Positions 20,801 to 32,800 of a DNA stretch of 64,000 bases are shown here, piece after piece. The stretch covers positions 195,730,678-195,794,677 of the forward strand of contig NC_045434.1 in the NCBI RefSeq assembly GCF_002776525.5, in the 5' to 3' direction. Both the position numbers and the translations under genes were made by a program. Each line of letters opens with the position of its first letter. Position 1 is the stretch's first letter. This stretch comes from Piliocolobus tephrosceles (lineage: Eukaryota > Chordata > Mammalia > Primates > Cercopithecidae). The notes below the pieces were generated by a model. That model did no database searches and was not told the DNA's origin. It saw only the letters and a program-made list of their open reading frames with translations.

Positions 20801-23800
20801 CCGGGCGAGGTGGCGGGCGCCTGTAGTCCCAGCTATTCGGGAGGCTGAGGCAGGAGAATGGCGTGAACCCGGGAGGCGGAGCTTGCAGTGAGCCGAGATC
20901 GTGCCACTGCACTCCAGCCTGGGCAACACAGTGAGACTCTGTCTCCAAAAAAAAAAAAAAAAAAAAAAAAAGAACCTAAGACTTTCAATTCAGATTCCAC
21001 CCCTTCCCAGAGGCAGGAGCTTGGGTAAATCAGTGACCTCTTTTTCTGACTCAAGCCTGTAATCTCAGCACTTTGGGAGGCCGAGGTGTGAAGATCGCTT
21101 GAGGCCAGGAGTTCAAGACCAGCCTGGGAAATATAGTGAGACCTCCACGTCTCTACAAAAATTAGTCAAGCGTGGTGGTGTACACCTGTAGTCTTAGCTA
21201 CTCAGGAGGATGAGGTGAGAGAATTGCCTGGGCCCAAGAGTTCAAGGCTGCAGTGAGCTAAGAAGGTGTTACTGAACTCCAGCCTGGGCAACAGAGTGAG
21301 ACCTTGTCTTTTTTTTTTTTTTTTTTTTTTGAGGCGGAGTCTTGCTCTGCCGCCCGGACTGGAGTGCAGTGGCCGGATCTCAGCTCACTGCAAGCTCCGC
21401 CTCCCGGGTTCACGCCATTCTCCTGCCTCAGCCTCCCGAATAGCTGGGACTACAGGCGTCTGCCACCTCGCCCGGCTAGTTTTTTGTATTTTTTGGTAGA
21501 GACGGGGTTTCACCGTATTAGCCAGGATGGTCTCGATCTCCTGACCTTGTGATCCGCCCATCTCGGCCTCCCAAAGTGCTGGGATTACAGGCTTGAGCCA
21601 CCGCGCCCAGCCGAGACCTTGTCTTTAAGAAAATAAAATAGGGACAGATCTACTTTAAAGAGTGTTGTCATGGGGATTAAGATAATTCCACAATGCCCCC
21701 AGCATGGCTCCTGAGTAAAATAAGCACACATCCTCCTTTCTTCTTCCATCAACACCCCAGACTAGAAGGGCTGGGCCTCACATACCTTCTCCAGATGCAC
21801 AGTCACCACCTTGCCATCCTCAATGAGCCACGAGCTCTCCTCCACCTTCACTTCATTGTAAAGCTCCCCATCGATGACTGCTGGCTGCCCCTTGAGCCCT
21901 ACCCAGAGATGCCGCCGCTGGATGTCCACCACCACATCCTTCCCTTTCAGCCGGAAGTTCACATGGAAAGGGACCGCTAGCTGCATAGGGCAGAGGCAGT
22001 CATAAGAAGCCACTAAGTGCTGCTGGTACCCCAGGCTGGCTCCCTAAGCTTCACCTCTGGTCCCCGCCACTCACATCCAGCTCCGACAGGGTCTGGCTCC
22101 AGCGGTAATTGGGCAGGTCTGCCCCGTTGCCTAGGTTGGGCTTCAGTTTTCCTTTGTCCTTCTCATCTTCCTCCTCCTCATCTTCCTCAGTTTCCTGCTT
22201 ATAATCAGGCACACTCAGCTACTTACTTGACAAACAAGACACACATTGAACTCTCACTGGACCAAGCCCAGGGCTAGCACTGGGCATACAGTCACAAAAG
22301 AAAAGAGACTTGGTACTTGTACACTCCACAGAGGGGCAGACCCCAAGCCTTGGTCCACTGGGAACCAGGTAAAACGTGGTTCTGATCTCAGCCTGAGAGG
22401 ACCTCAGACTATTATACCATGTGACAAAGGATATGGCTGGGCCCACAGAACCCAGCCAACCTCAGATGGGACCTGTAATAGGCACTGCCCTTTCTGGCTC
22501 TTGGGTTTTCCTGCCATAAATGGGTTAAGGCCAGTCGGTTTTTTTTTTTTTTTTTTTTTGAGACAGAGTCTTGCTCCGTCGCCCAGGGTGGAGTGCAGTG
22601 GCATGATCTTGGCTCATGGCAACCTCCGCCTCCTGGGTTCAAGCAATTCTCTGCCTCAGACTCCCGAGTAGCTGGGATTACGGGTGCCCGCCACCACACC
22701 TGGCTAATTTTTGTATTTTTAGTAGGGACAGGGTTTCACCATCTTGGCCAAGTTGGTCTTCCACTCCAGACCTCATGATCTATCTGCCTTGGCCTCCCAA
22801 AGTGCTGGGATTACAGGCGTGAGCCACCACGCCCAGCGGGTTTTTTTTTTTTAAACCTGGATCCTTTGGTTCAATGTCTCTGAGTGTGATCTTAAAGTAT
22901 GGGGAAGATTCCCAAAGCCAGGAGGGGAGGGATTAGGATAAGGAGGAGTATTTCAGAGAAAGCAGTAGGCAGGAGAGTTCCTGTAAGTTCCAACCTCCTG
23001 GCTCATCCCAAGTCCCTGCAGTCCATCTCACCTGCTTCCCTGGGGAGTCAAGGCTGCCGTTCTTGAGCTGGGCCTCATGATTCTCTGCATCCTTTTTCTG
23101 GAGCAAAGAGCACAGCAGTTGGCAACAGGACCTCCTGCTCAGTGCCAGTGGGGATCTGAGGGGTAGAGAAGGGAAGCCCACTCTTCACCTGATCAATCTC
23201 TAGCTGCAGCCTCTCTGCCTCTTCATCAGTTAGCTCCTTGATCTGGGGCCCTGAGGTCTCTGACTTGGCTTCCTTGGCCAGCCGGGCTGCCCGCTCTGCC
23301 TTCTCCCGCCGCTCAGCCTCCTGCCGGGCTCGTTTCTCCCGCCGGGTCTTCTGTGCCAGCTGATTGTGGTGGCTGAAAGTCTGGGTGATAAGCTGGAGAG
23401 GGAAGAAAAGCCATGAGGCATCAGAGCAGGGGACAGTGCCCCATAGCCTGGAGTCCAGCCCTGCTCTCTACCTGCTGGGTGCAAGGGCAAAGCACTGCAC
23501 CCAGAACCTCAGTTTCCTCATCTGCAAAATGAGGAAAATACATCTATCTCATAGGGTTGTAATGAGAATACTTGCAAAGCACCTGTCTCAATAAACTGGC
23601 TGTTTTAAAAAGTGACGCTTGGCCGGGCGCCGTGGCTAACGCCTGTAATCCCAGCACTTTGGGAGGCCGAGGAGGGCAGATCACACGAGGTCAAGACCAT
23701 CCTGGCCTTTATAGTGAAACCCGTCTCTACCAAAAATCCAAAAAAAAAAAAAAAAAAAAAGCTGGGCATGGGGGGGTGCGCCTGTAGTCCCAGCTATTCG

Positions 23801-26800
23801 AGAGGCTGAGACAGGAAAATCGCTTGAACCTGGGAGGCAGAGGTTGCAGTGAGCCGAGATCGTGCCACTGCATTCCAGCCTGGTGACAGAGCAAGACTCC
23901 ATCTCAAAATAAATAAATAAAGGAATTGGAGACTAGTCTGGCCAACATGGTGAAACCCTGTCTCTACTAACAATACAAAAAAATTAGCCAGGCGTGGTGG
24001 CGTGCACCTGTAATCCCAGCTACTCACGAGGCTGAGGCAGGGGAATTGCTTGAACCAGGGAGGTGGAGGTTGCAGTGAGCCAAGATCAGGCCACTGTACT
24101 CCAGCCTGGGCGACAAAGTGAGACCCTGTCTCAAAAAAACAAAACAAAAAAAGTGACACTGTTAAAAGCAAAAACTCAAGCCTCAGTCCTTCACAAGCCT
24201 TTCTTGAATTCTCAGGCCCACAATGACCGGCTCTTCTGACTAATCACTCTTACTCTTAGTGCATCCTGTCTCCAAGACCACAGTCCAGCTATGCAAGACT
24301 TGACACCACACCCAGAAAGGCCACGTTAGCAGAAAGCCAGGGAGCTTTCTTTTCTTTTTCTTTTTTTGAGATGAAGTCTCGCTCTTGTTGCTCAGGCTGG
24401 AGTGCAATGGCGCGATCTCAGCTCACTGCAACCTCCGCCTCCCGGGTTCAAGTGATTCTCCTGCCTTAGCCTCCAGAGTAGCTGGGATTACAGGCATGTG
24501 CCACCACGCCTGGCTAATTTTGTATTTTTAGTAGAGATGGGGTTTCTCCATGTTGGTCAGCCTAGTCTCAAACTCCTCACCTCCAGTGATCCGCCTGCCT
24601 CAGCCTCCCAAAGTGCTGGGATTATAGGTGTGAGCCACTGCGCCCAATCAAAGCCAGGGAGCTTTCTTGAAGGAAGAGCCTGTTCACCCTCTCTCCAGCC
24701 AGCAAGCTATCAACTTCAAATCCTTTTTCTCTACTACACTTTCCCAGGTTTCCACCCCACGATGTGCTAGACAGCTTCCCTGCTACACAAAGGCGACCCT
24801 CCCTCCACCCATACTATTGCCACCTTTCATTATTTGGCTCCTGGCCTTAGACGAGTGAACAACTTTGACTCTTGGGTTATCCGTCATGAGGATTGAGTAT
24901 GACAGCACAAATCAAGAGCCTAGTGAGGTCCACATCACAGGGTTCCCCTGATCTGCAGCATCAGCATCACCTGGAACCTGTTAGAAACGCTAAATCTTGG
25001 CCGGGCGCGGTGGCTCAAGCCTGTAATCCCAGCACTTTGGGAGGCCAAGACGGGCAGATCACGAGGTCAGGAGATCGAGACCATCCTGGCTAACACGGTG
25101 AAACCCCGTCTCTACTAACAATACAAAAAACTAGCCGGGCGAGGTGGTGGGCGCCTGTAGTCCCAGCTACTCGGGAGGCTGAGGCAGGAGAATGGCAGGA
25201 ACCCGGGAGGCGGAGCTTGCAGTGAGCTGAGATCCGGCCACTGCACTCCAGCCTGGGCCACAGAGCGAGACTCCATCTCAAAAAAAAAGAAACGCTAAAT
25301 CTTAAGCCCCACTCCAGATCTGCTGGATCAGAAATTCTGGGGTATGGCCAGGCAATCTGTATTTTTAACAAGCCCTCCTGGCCAAGTTCCATGCATACTT
25401 CAAAGCTGCACCTAGATTTGAGGTCCTGGTCTACTCTTACTTGTGTGACCCTAAGGTCATGTCTCTGTGCCTCTATCTTGTTATTATTTTTGAGGCAGGG
25501 TCTCACTCACCCAGGCTGGAATATAATCTACCTCCCTGGGCTAAGGTCCCTGGGCTAAGGTGATCGATCCTCCCACTTCAGCCTCCCCAGTGGCTGAGAC
25601 TACAGGTATATGCCACCATCCCTGGCTGATTTTTTTATTTTTTGTAGAGACAAAGTTTTGCCATGTTGACCAGGCTGGTCCAAACTCCTGGGCTCAAGTG
25701 ATTCACCTGCCTCTTCTTCCCAAAGTGCTGGGATTACAAGTGTGAGTCATTACGCTCGGTCCATGTTATTATTTCTAAAAGCAGTCTTGGCCGAGTGTGG
25801 TGGCTCATGCCCATAATCCCAGCACTTTGGGAGGCCAAGGTGGGCGGATCACCTGAGGTCAGGAGTTCTTGACCACCCTGGTCAACATGATGAAACCCTG
25901 TCTCTACTAAAAATACAAAAATGAGCCAGGTGTGGTGGCACATGCCTGTAGTCCCAGCTACCTGGGAGGCTGAGGTGGAAGAATCACTCGAACCCAGGAG
26001 GCAGAGGTTGTAGTGAGCAGAGGTCGCGCCACCATCCTGGGCAACAGAGTGAGACCCTGTCTCAAAATAAATAAATAAATAAAAGCAATCTTGGCATATG
26101 TTGTTCTTTGCCTGGAATGTCTTGTCCCCACTCTCAGGTCACCTGGCAAACCAATTCATCCTCCATGACCAGTCAAGTGTCAAAGTTTCACCTCTGGCCC
26201 AGGAACATAACCTTAGGACACTCAACTCAATGCCAACCCATACGCAGTGTGCATGTGCACACACACGCACACACCTCTAGAGGCCTTGCAGGGCACTCGC
26301 CCTGTGATCAGTGGTCAATAAACCCTTTTTCAAGCATCTCTAAGACAGAACTGCAGGGAAAGCTCTGCAGGGGCTCAAGGTCACAGAAGTCACCCACGGG
26401 CCCCCAGACCTGGAGTTCTGCTAAATGCCCTATGGATTCTCATCCATCTGATGCCAATTTCTCCTGCTATGCCCAAACCCCCTGCCCCATGCCACACCAC
26501 AGTAGCTCCATACTCTACAAGGTTAAAGAACACCAAACATACCCCCTAAACCACGAATTAAACTGGTAGGGGAGGCCATTCTGCTGTTAATAGAAACCAT
26601 AGGTCATAATTACGCCAGCGGAGGCTGTTCCACCACAGGGCCTTGGTCCTAAGTCCCTAGTCAGACAGACCTTGAACTAAAGCCATTTGCCAACCAGTGG
26701 CCAAAGGGAGGTGGGAACAGGGCCCTCCCCTCTCCCAGCTCCACTGAATCATGTCACATCCCATTTGTACTGTTCCTTCCTAGCTCCTGGAGGTTAAGCA

Positions 26801-29800
26801 AGGGCAGAGCTAAACCATCAGGCAGAGTCAAGGCCAATCACAGCAGCCTCTGACCCCTCCTCCCATCAACTTGACCTAGACCCAGCCTCAGACAGATAAC
26901 CCCAGGGGTGTGGAAGCCTACCCAGAGGCTGTCACAGACTCAAGCTTCAGTCACTGGACACATATTTGGGAACCACAGCCAACCAGGGTGGGGAGGGCCA
27001 AGCCTGTCGTTCTCCCCAAGAAGAGGCCCAGGACAGTACAGGCATGTGCCACAATGCCAGCCCTCTCAAATACTTTTCAGAAGGCAGAAGAATTTTATGA
27101 AAGAGCTGTTATTAAAATGCTAATCCAGGTCAGGGACGGGGGCTCCCACCTGTAATCCCAGCACTTTGGGAAGGAGAGGCAGACATATCACTTGAGCCCA
27201 GGAGTTTGAAACCAGCCTGGGCAACATAGGAAGACCCTGTCTCTATAAAAAATACAAAAATCAGCTGAGCGTAGTGGTATGTGCCTATAGTTCCAGCTAC
27301 TCGAGAGACTGAGGCAGGGGAATTGCTTGAGTCCGGGAGGTCAAGGCTCCAATGAGCCATGATCACACCACTGCACTCCAGCCTGGGAGACAGAGCAAGA
27401 CTTTGTCTCAAAAAAATAAACAAATAAATATAAATAAAAATAAATAAATAAATGCTAGCGCACTGGGGAACTACAACTGTGCAAATAAATTGAAGTTTAC
27501 TGGGCACAGTGGCTCATACCAGTAATCCCAGCACTTTGGAAAGGTCGAGGCGGGCAGATTGCTTGAGCTCAGGAGTTTAAGACCAGCCTGGGCAACATGG
27601 TGAGACCCTGTCTGTACCAAAAATACGAAAATATTAGCTGGGCATGGGGGCACATGCCTGCAGTCCCAGCTACTTGGGAGGCTAAGATGGGAGGACTGCT
27701 TGAGCCTAGGAGCCGGAGGTTGCTGTGAACCGAAGGTTATAGTGAGCCGAGATTGCGCCACTGCACTACAACCTGCGTGACAGTGAGAACCTGTCTCAAA
27801 ACAAAAAACCCCCTAAACAATGGGGTTTGGAGTTTCTTTTTTTTTTTTTTTGAGATGGAGTCTCACTCTGTCGCCCAGGCTGGAGTGCAGTGGCTGGATC
27901 TCAGCTCACTGCAAGCTCTGCCTCCCGGGTTTACGCCATTCTCCTGCCTCAGCCTCCCAAGTAGCTGGGACTACATCAGCTGGGACTACAGGCGCCCGCC
28001 ACCTCGCCCGGCTAGTTTTTTTGTATTTTTTTTAGTAGAGACGGGGTTTTACCATGTTAGCCAGGATGGTCTTGATCTCCTGACCTCGTGATCCACCCAT
28101 CTCGGCCTCCCAAAGTGCTGGGATTACAGGCTTGAGCCACCGCGCCCGGCAGGGGTTTGGAGTTTCTAGGTTGGTGAACACATCGAGGTATTGGGAGCGG
28201 GGCACACCCAGAGAGGGTATGGAGGCTCCAGGCCCCACCCCAATACCTAGCCCTACACAGCTATTGGGCTGTTCCTGAGTTATGTCTTTTATAATAAACC
28301 AGTAACAGTAAATAAAGCACTTTCCTGAGTTCTGAACCATTCTAGCAAATTATTAAACCTGAAAAGGTGGTCATGGCAAACCCCAGTTTACAGCTGGTTG
28401 GTCAGAAGTACACAAGGCAACTTGGAACTTATGACTGGTTTGTCAAGTGGCCGCCGTCTTATGGGACCGAGTCCTTAACCTGTGGAATCTGCAGTAATTC
28501 TGGGTAGTAGGGGTCAGAATTCAATTGAATTGTAGGACACCCAGTTGGTGTCCAGAGAACTGGAGAACTGGTTTGTTGAGTGGTGGAAAAACCCACACAT
28601 TTGGTGTCAGAACTGCTGTGAGTAAAAACCATTCTTAGGATGCAATATGGAAAATCCAGATTGTGAGAAACTTTGCCAGGACAAACAACCATTTCTTCAG
28701 AAAACAAATTGCAAGAAAAAAAGATATCTCTTGTGTTTTATTTTTTAAATCTTTAAATTTTCTTTTGTAGGCCAGGCAGGGTGACTCATGCCTGTAATCC
28801 CAGCGCTTTGGGAGGCCGAGGCGGGTGGATCACCTGAGGTCAAGAGTTAGACCACTGGAGTTTGAGACCAGCCTGGCCAACATGGCGAAACCGTCTCCAC
28901 AAAAATTAGCCAGGCGTGGTGGCGCATGCCTGTAATCCCAGCTACTTGGGAGGCTGAGGCAGGAGAATCGCTTGAACCTGGGAGGCAGAGGTTGTGGTGA
29001 GCTGAGATCAGGCCACTGCACTCCAGCCTAGGCAACAACAGCAAAACTCCCTCTCAAAAAAAAAAAAAACAGAAAAACAAAAATTAGCCGGGCGTGGTGT
29101 TGGGTGCCTATAATCCCAGCTACTTGAGAGGCTAAGGTGGAACTGCTTGAACTCAAGAGGCGGAGGTTGCAGTGAGCCAAGATCATGCCACTGCACTCCC
29201 GCCTCAGCACCAGAGTGAGACTCCAAGTCAAAAAAAGAAAAAAATTTTTTTTTGTAGAGATGGAGTCTCACTATATTACCCAGGCTGGTCTTCAACTCCT
29301 GGGCTCAAGCAATCCTACCACCTCAGCCTCCCAAAGTGCCGTGATTATAGGGCTGAGCCACTTTGCCTGATCCTTAATTTTTTGTCTTTGATGTCTCTTA
29401 ATCTACAGGTTTCTATCACCCAGTGTAATGTGTGAACCTTGTTTGAATTGGGAATCAAACAATCATAATCAAATAACCCAATTAAAAAAAGACAAATGTC
29501 TTAAAGACAAATGGGTACCTCCACGCTGCTTTTTTGATAGTGAGTTATCATGAGATCTGATGATTTTATAAGGGGCTTTTCCCCCTTTGCCTGGCACTTC
29601 TCCTTCCTGCCACCTTGTGAAGGTGGTGCCTGCTTCCTCTTCATCTTCCAACCTGACTGTAAGTTTCCTAAGGCTTCCTCAGCCATGTAGAGCTATGAGT
29701 CAATCAAACCTCTTTCCTGGCTGGGTGCGGTGCCTCACGCCTGTAATCCTAACACTTTGGGAGGCCAAGGGGAGGCACATCACCTGAGGTCAGGAGTTCA

Positions 29801-32800
29801 AGACCAGCTTGGCCAACATGGTGAAACCCTGTCTCTAATAAAAACACAAAAATTAGCCGGGCGTGCTGGTAGGCACCTGTAATTCCAGCTACTCGGGAGG
29901 CTGAGGCAGGAGAATTGCTTGAACCCAGGAGGCGGAAGTTGCAGTGAGCTGAGATCACACCACTGCACTCCAGCCTAGGACAGAGCAAGACTCTGTCTCA
30001 AAAAAAGATAAATACGGCCGGGCGCGGTGGCTCAAGCCTGTAATCCCAGCACTTTGGGAGGCCGAGACGGGCGGATCACGAGGTCAGGAAATCGAGACCA
30101 TCCTGACTAACATGGTGAAATTCCGTCTCTACTAAAAATACAAAAAAAAAACTAGCCGGGCGACGTGGCGGGTGCCTGTAATCCCAGCTACTCGGGAGGC
30201 TGAGGCAGGAGAATGGCGTGAACCCGGGAGGCGGAGCTTGTAGTGAGCTGAGATCCGGCCACTGCACTCCAGCCTGGGCGGCAGAGCGAGACTCCGTCTC
30301 AAAAAAATAAATAAATAAATAAATACATAAATACATAAAATAAAAAAACAAAACAACCTCTGTCCTTTATAAATTACCCAGTCTCGGGTATTTCTTCACA
30401 GCAGCATGAGAGCGAACGAATACTTTGTCAGAGATGAGCTTTGGACTTGGACCTGTGGGTTAATGCAGAAATGAATTCAGACTTTGTGGGGCTGTTGGAA
30501 GGGCATGATTATGTTTTGAAATGTGAGGACATGAGATTTGGGAGGGGCCGGGGCAGAATGATACAGTTTGGCTCTGTTTCCCCACTCAAATCTCACCTTG
30601 AATTGTAATTCCCACATGTCAAAGGCAGTAACAGGTGGAGGTAATTGAATCATGGAGGTGGTTTCCCCCATGCTGTTCTCATGATACGAGTGAGTTCTCA
30701 CAAGATCTGATGGTTTTATTAGCCTCTGGCATTTCCTCTGCTGGCACTAATTCTCCTGCCACTCTGTGAAGAAATACCTTCCTCTATGATTTTAAGTTTC
30801 CTGAGGCCTCCCCGTCATGCAGAACTGTGAGTCAATTAAACTTCTTTTCTTTTTTTTCTTTTTTGAGACAGAGTCTCGCTCTCTCGACAGGCTGGAGTGC
30901 CGTGGCACGATCTCAACTCACTGCAACCTCTGCCTCCTGGGTTTAAGCGATTCTCTTGCCTCAGCCTCCTAAGTAGCTGGGACTACAGGCGCACGCCACC
31001 ACACCCAGCTACTTTTTGTATTTTTAGTAGAGCTGGGGTTTCACCGTGTTGGTCAGGATGTTCTTGATCTCCTGACCTTCTGATCTGCTGGCCCTGGCCA
31101 CGCAAAGTGCTGGGATTACAAGCGTGAGCCACCATGCTCGGTCGTAAACCTCTTTTCTTTATAAATTACCCAGTCTAGGATATAGCAGCATGAGAACGGA
31201 CTAATACAGAACCCTCATGTACTATTAGTGGTAGTGTCAAATGGTGCATCTGCTATGGAAAAGATCATGGCATTTCCTCAAAAAACTAAAAACTGGCTGG
31301 GTACAATGGCTCACACCTGTAATCCCAGCACTTCGGGAGGCCGAGGCGGGTGAATCACCTGAGGTCAGGAGTTCGAGACCAACCTGGCCAACATGGTGAA
31401 ACCCTGTCTCTACTAGAAATACAAAAATTAGCCAGCTGTGGTGGCACACACCTGTAATCCCAGCTACTCAGGAAGCTGAGGCAGGAGAATTACTTGAACC
31501 CAGGAGGCGGAGGTTGCAGTGAGCCAAGACTGCATCACTGCACTCCAGCCTAGGCAACAACAGTGATACTCTGTCTCAAAAACAAAACAAAACAAAAACT
31601 ACCATATTATTCAATAGATTACACTGCTGAGTAATACCTACAAGAATTGCAAGTAGAATCTCCAAGATTTGTGCACCTATGTCCACAGAAGCGCTATGCA
31701 CAAAAACCAAGGGGTGAAAGCAACCCAAAAGTCCATCAACAGAAGAATAGATTAAAAAAAAATTGTGGCTGGGCGCAGTGGCTCAAGCCTGTAATCCCAG
31801 CTCTTTGGGAGGCCGATTTGGGCAGACCACGAGGTCGGGAGATTGAGACCATCCTGGCCAATATGGTAAAACCCTGACTCTAATAAAAATACAAAAATTA
31901 GCCGGGAGTAGTGGCGAGTGCCTGTAGTCCCAGCTACTCAGGAGGCTGAGGTTACAGTGAGCCGAGATCGTGCCACTGCACTCCAGCCTGGGAAAGAAAC
32001 AGAGCAAGACTTGACAAAAAAAAAAAAAAAAAAAAAAAGTGATATATACATATAATGGAATATTATTCAACCTTAAAGGGGATGGAAATCCTGTCACATA
32101 ATACAATTGGATAAATCTGTGGACATTATATTAAATGAAATAAGCCAGTCACAAAAAGATACATATTGTATGATTCCATTTATATGAAGTATCTAAAGTA
32201 GTCAACCTAGACAGAAAATAGAACAGCAGTTACCAGGAGGTAGGGGAGGGAGCAAAACGAAGTTGTTTAATGGGTACAGGGTTTCAATTTCACAAGATGC
32301 AAAGAGGTTTTACAAATATGTTTCATAATCTAAGTACACTTAACACTACTGAACTGTACACTTAAAAATGGTTAACATGGGCCAGCAGAGTGGCTCACAT
32401 CTGTTATCCTAGCACTTTGGGAGGCTGAGGCAGGTGGATCACTTGAGCCCAGGAGTTAGAGACCAGCCTGAGCAACAAGGTAAAACCTCATCTCTACAAA
32501 AAAAATAGAAAAATTAGCTGGCGGTTGGGTGCAGTGGCTCACACCTGTAATCCCAGCACTTTGGGAGGTCGAGGTGGGAGGATCATGAGGTAAGGAGTTC
32601 AAGACCAGTCTGACTGACATGGTGAAACCTCATCTCTACTAAAAATACAATAATTAGCTGGGCATGGTAGTGTGCACCTGTAACCCCAGCTACTCAGGAG
32701 GCTGAGACAGGAGAATCGCTTGAACTCAGGAGGCAGAGGTTGCAGTGAGCCGAGGTCGCACCACTCATACTCCAGCCTGGGCAACACAGCAAGACTTCGC

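Larger units (their letters stand above)
29525..30423 (+). mobile_element. MST/THE1-type (ERVL-MaLR) LTR, 5'-truncated, with two Alus inside
   Basis: 'catgagatctgatgattttataagg' and 'tttataaattacccagtctcggg' are signature MaLR LTR segments. They are separated only by Alus at 29717-30012 and 30016-30355. Starts about mid-LTR. Confidence 0.85.
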
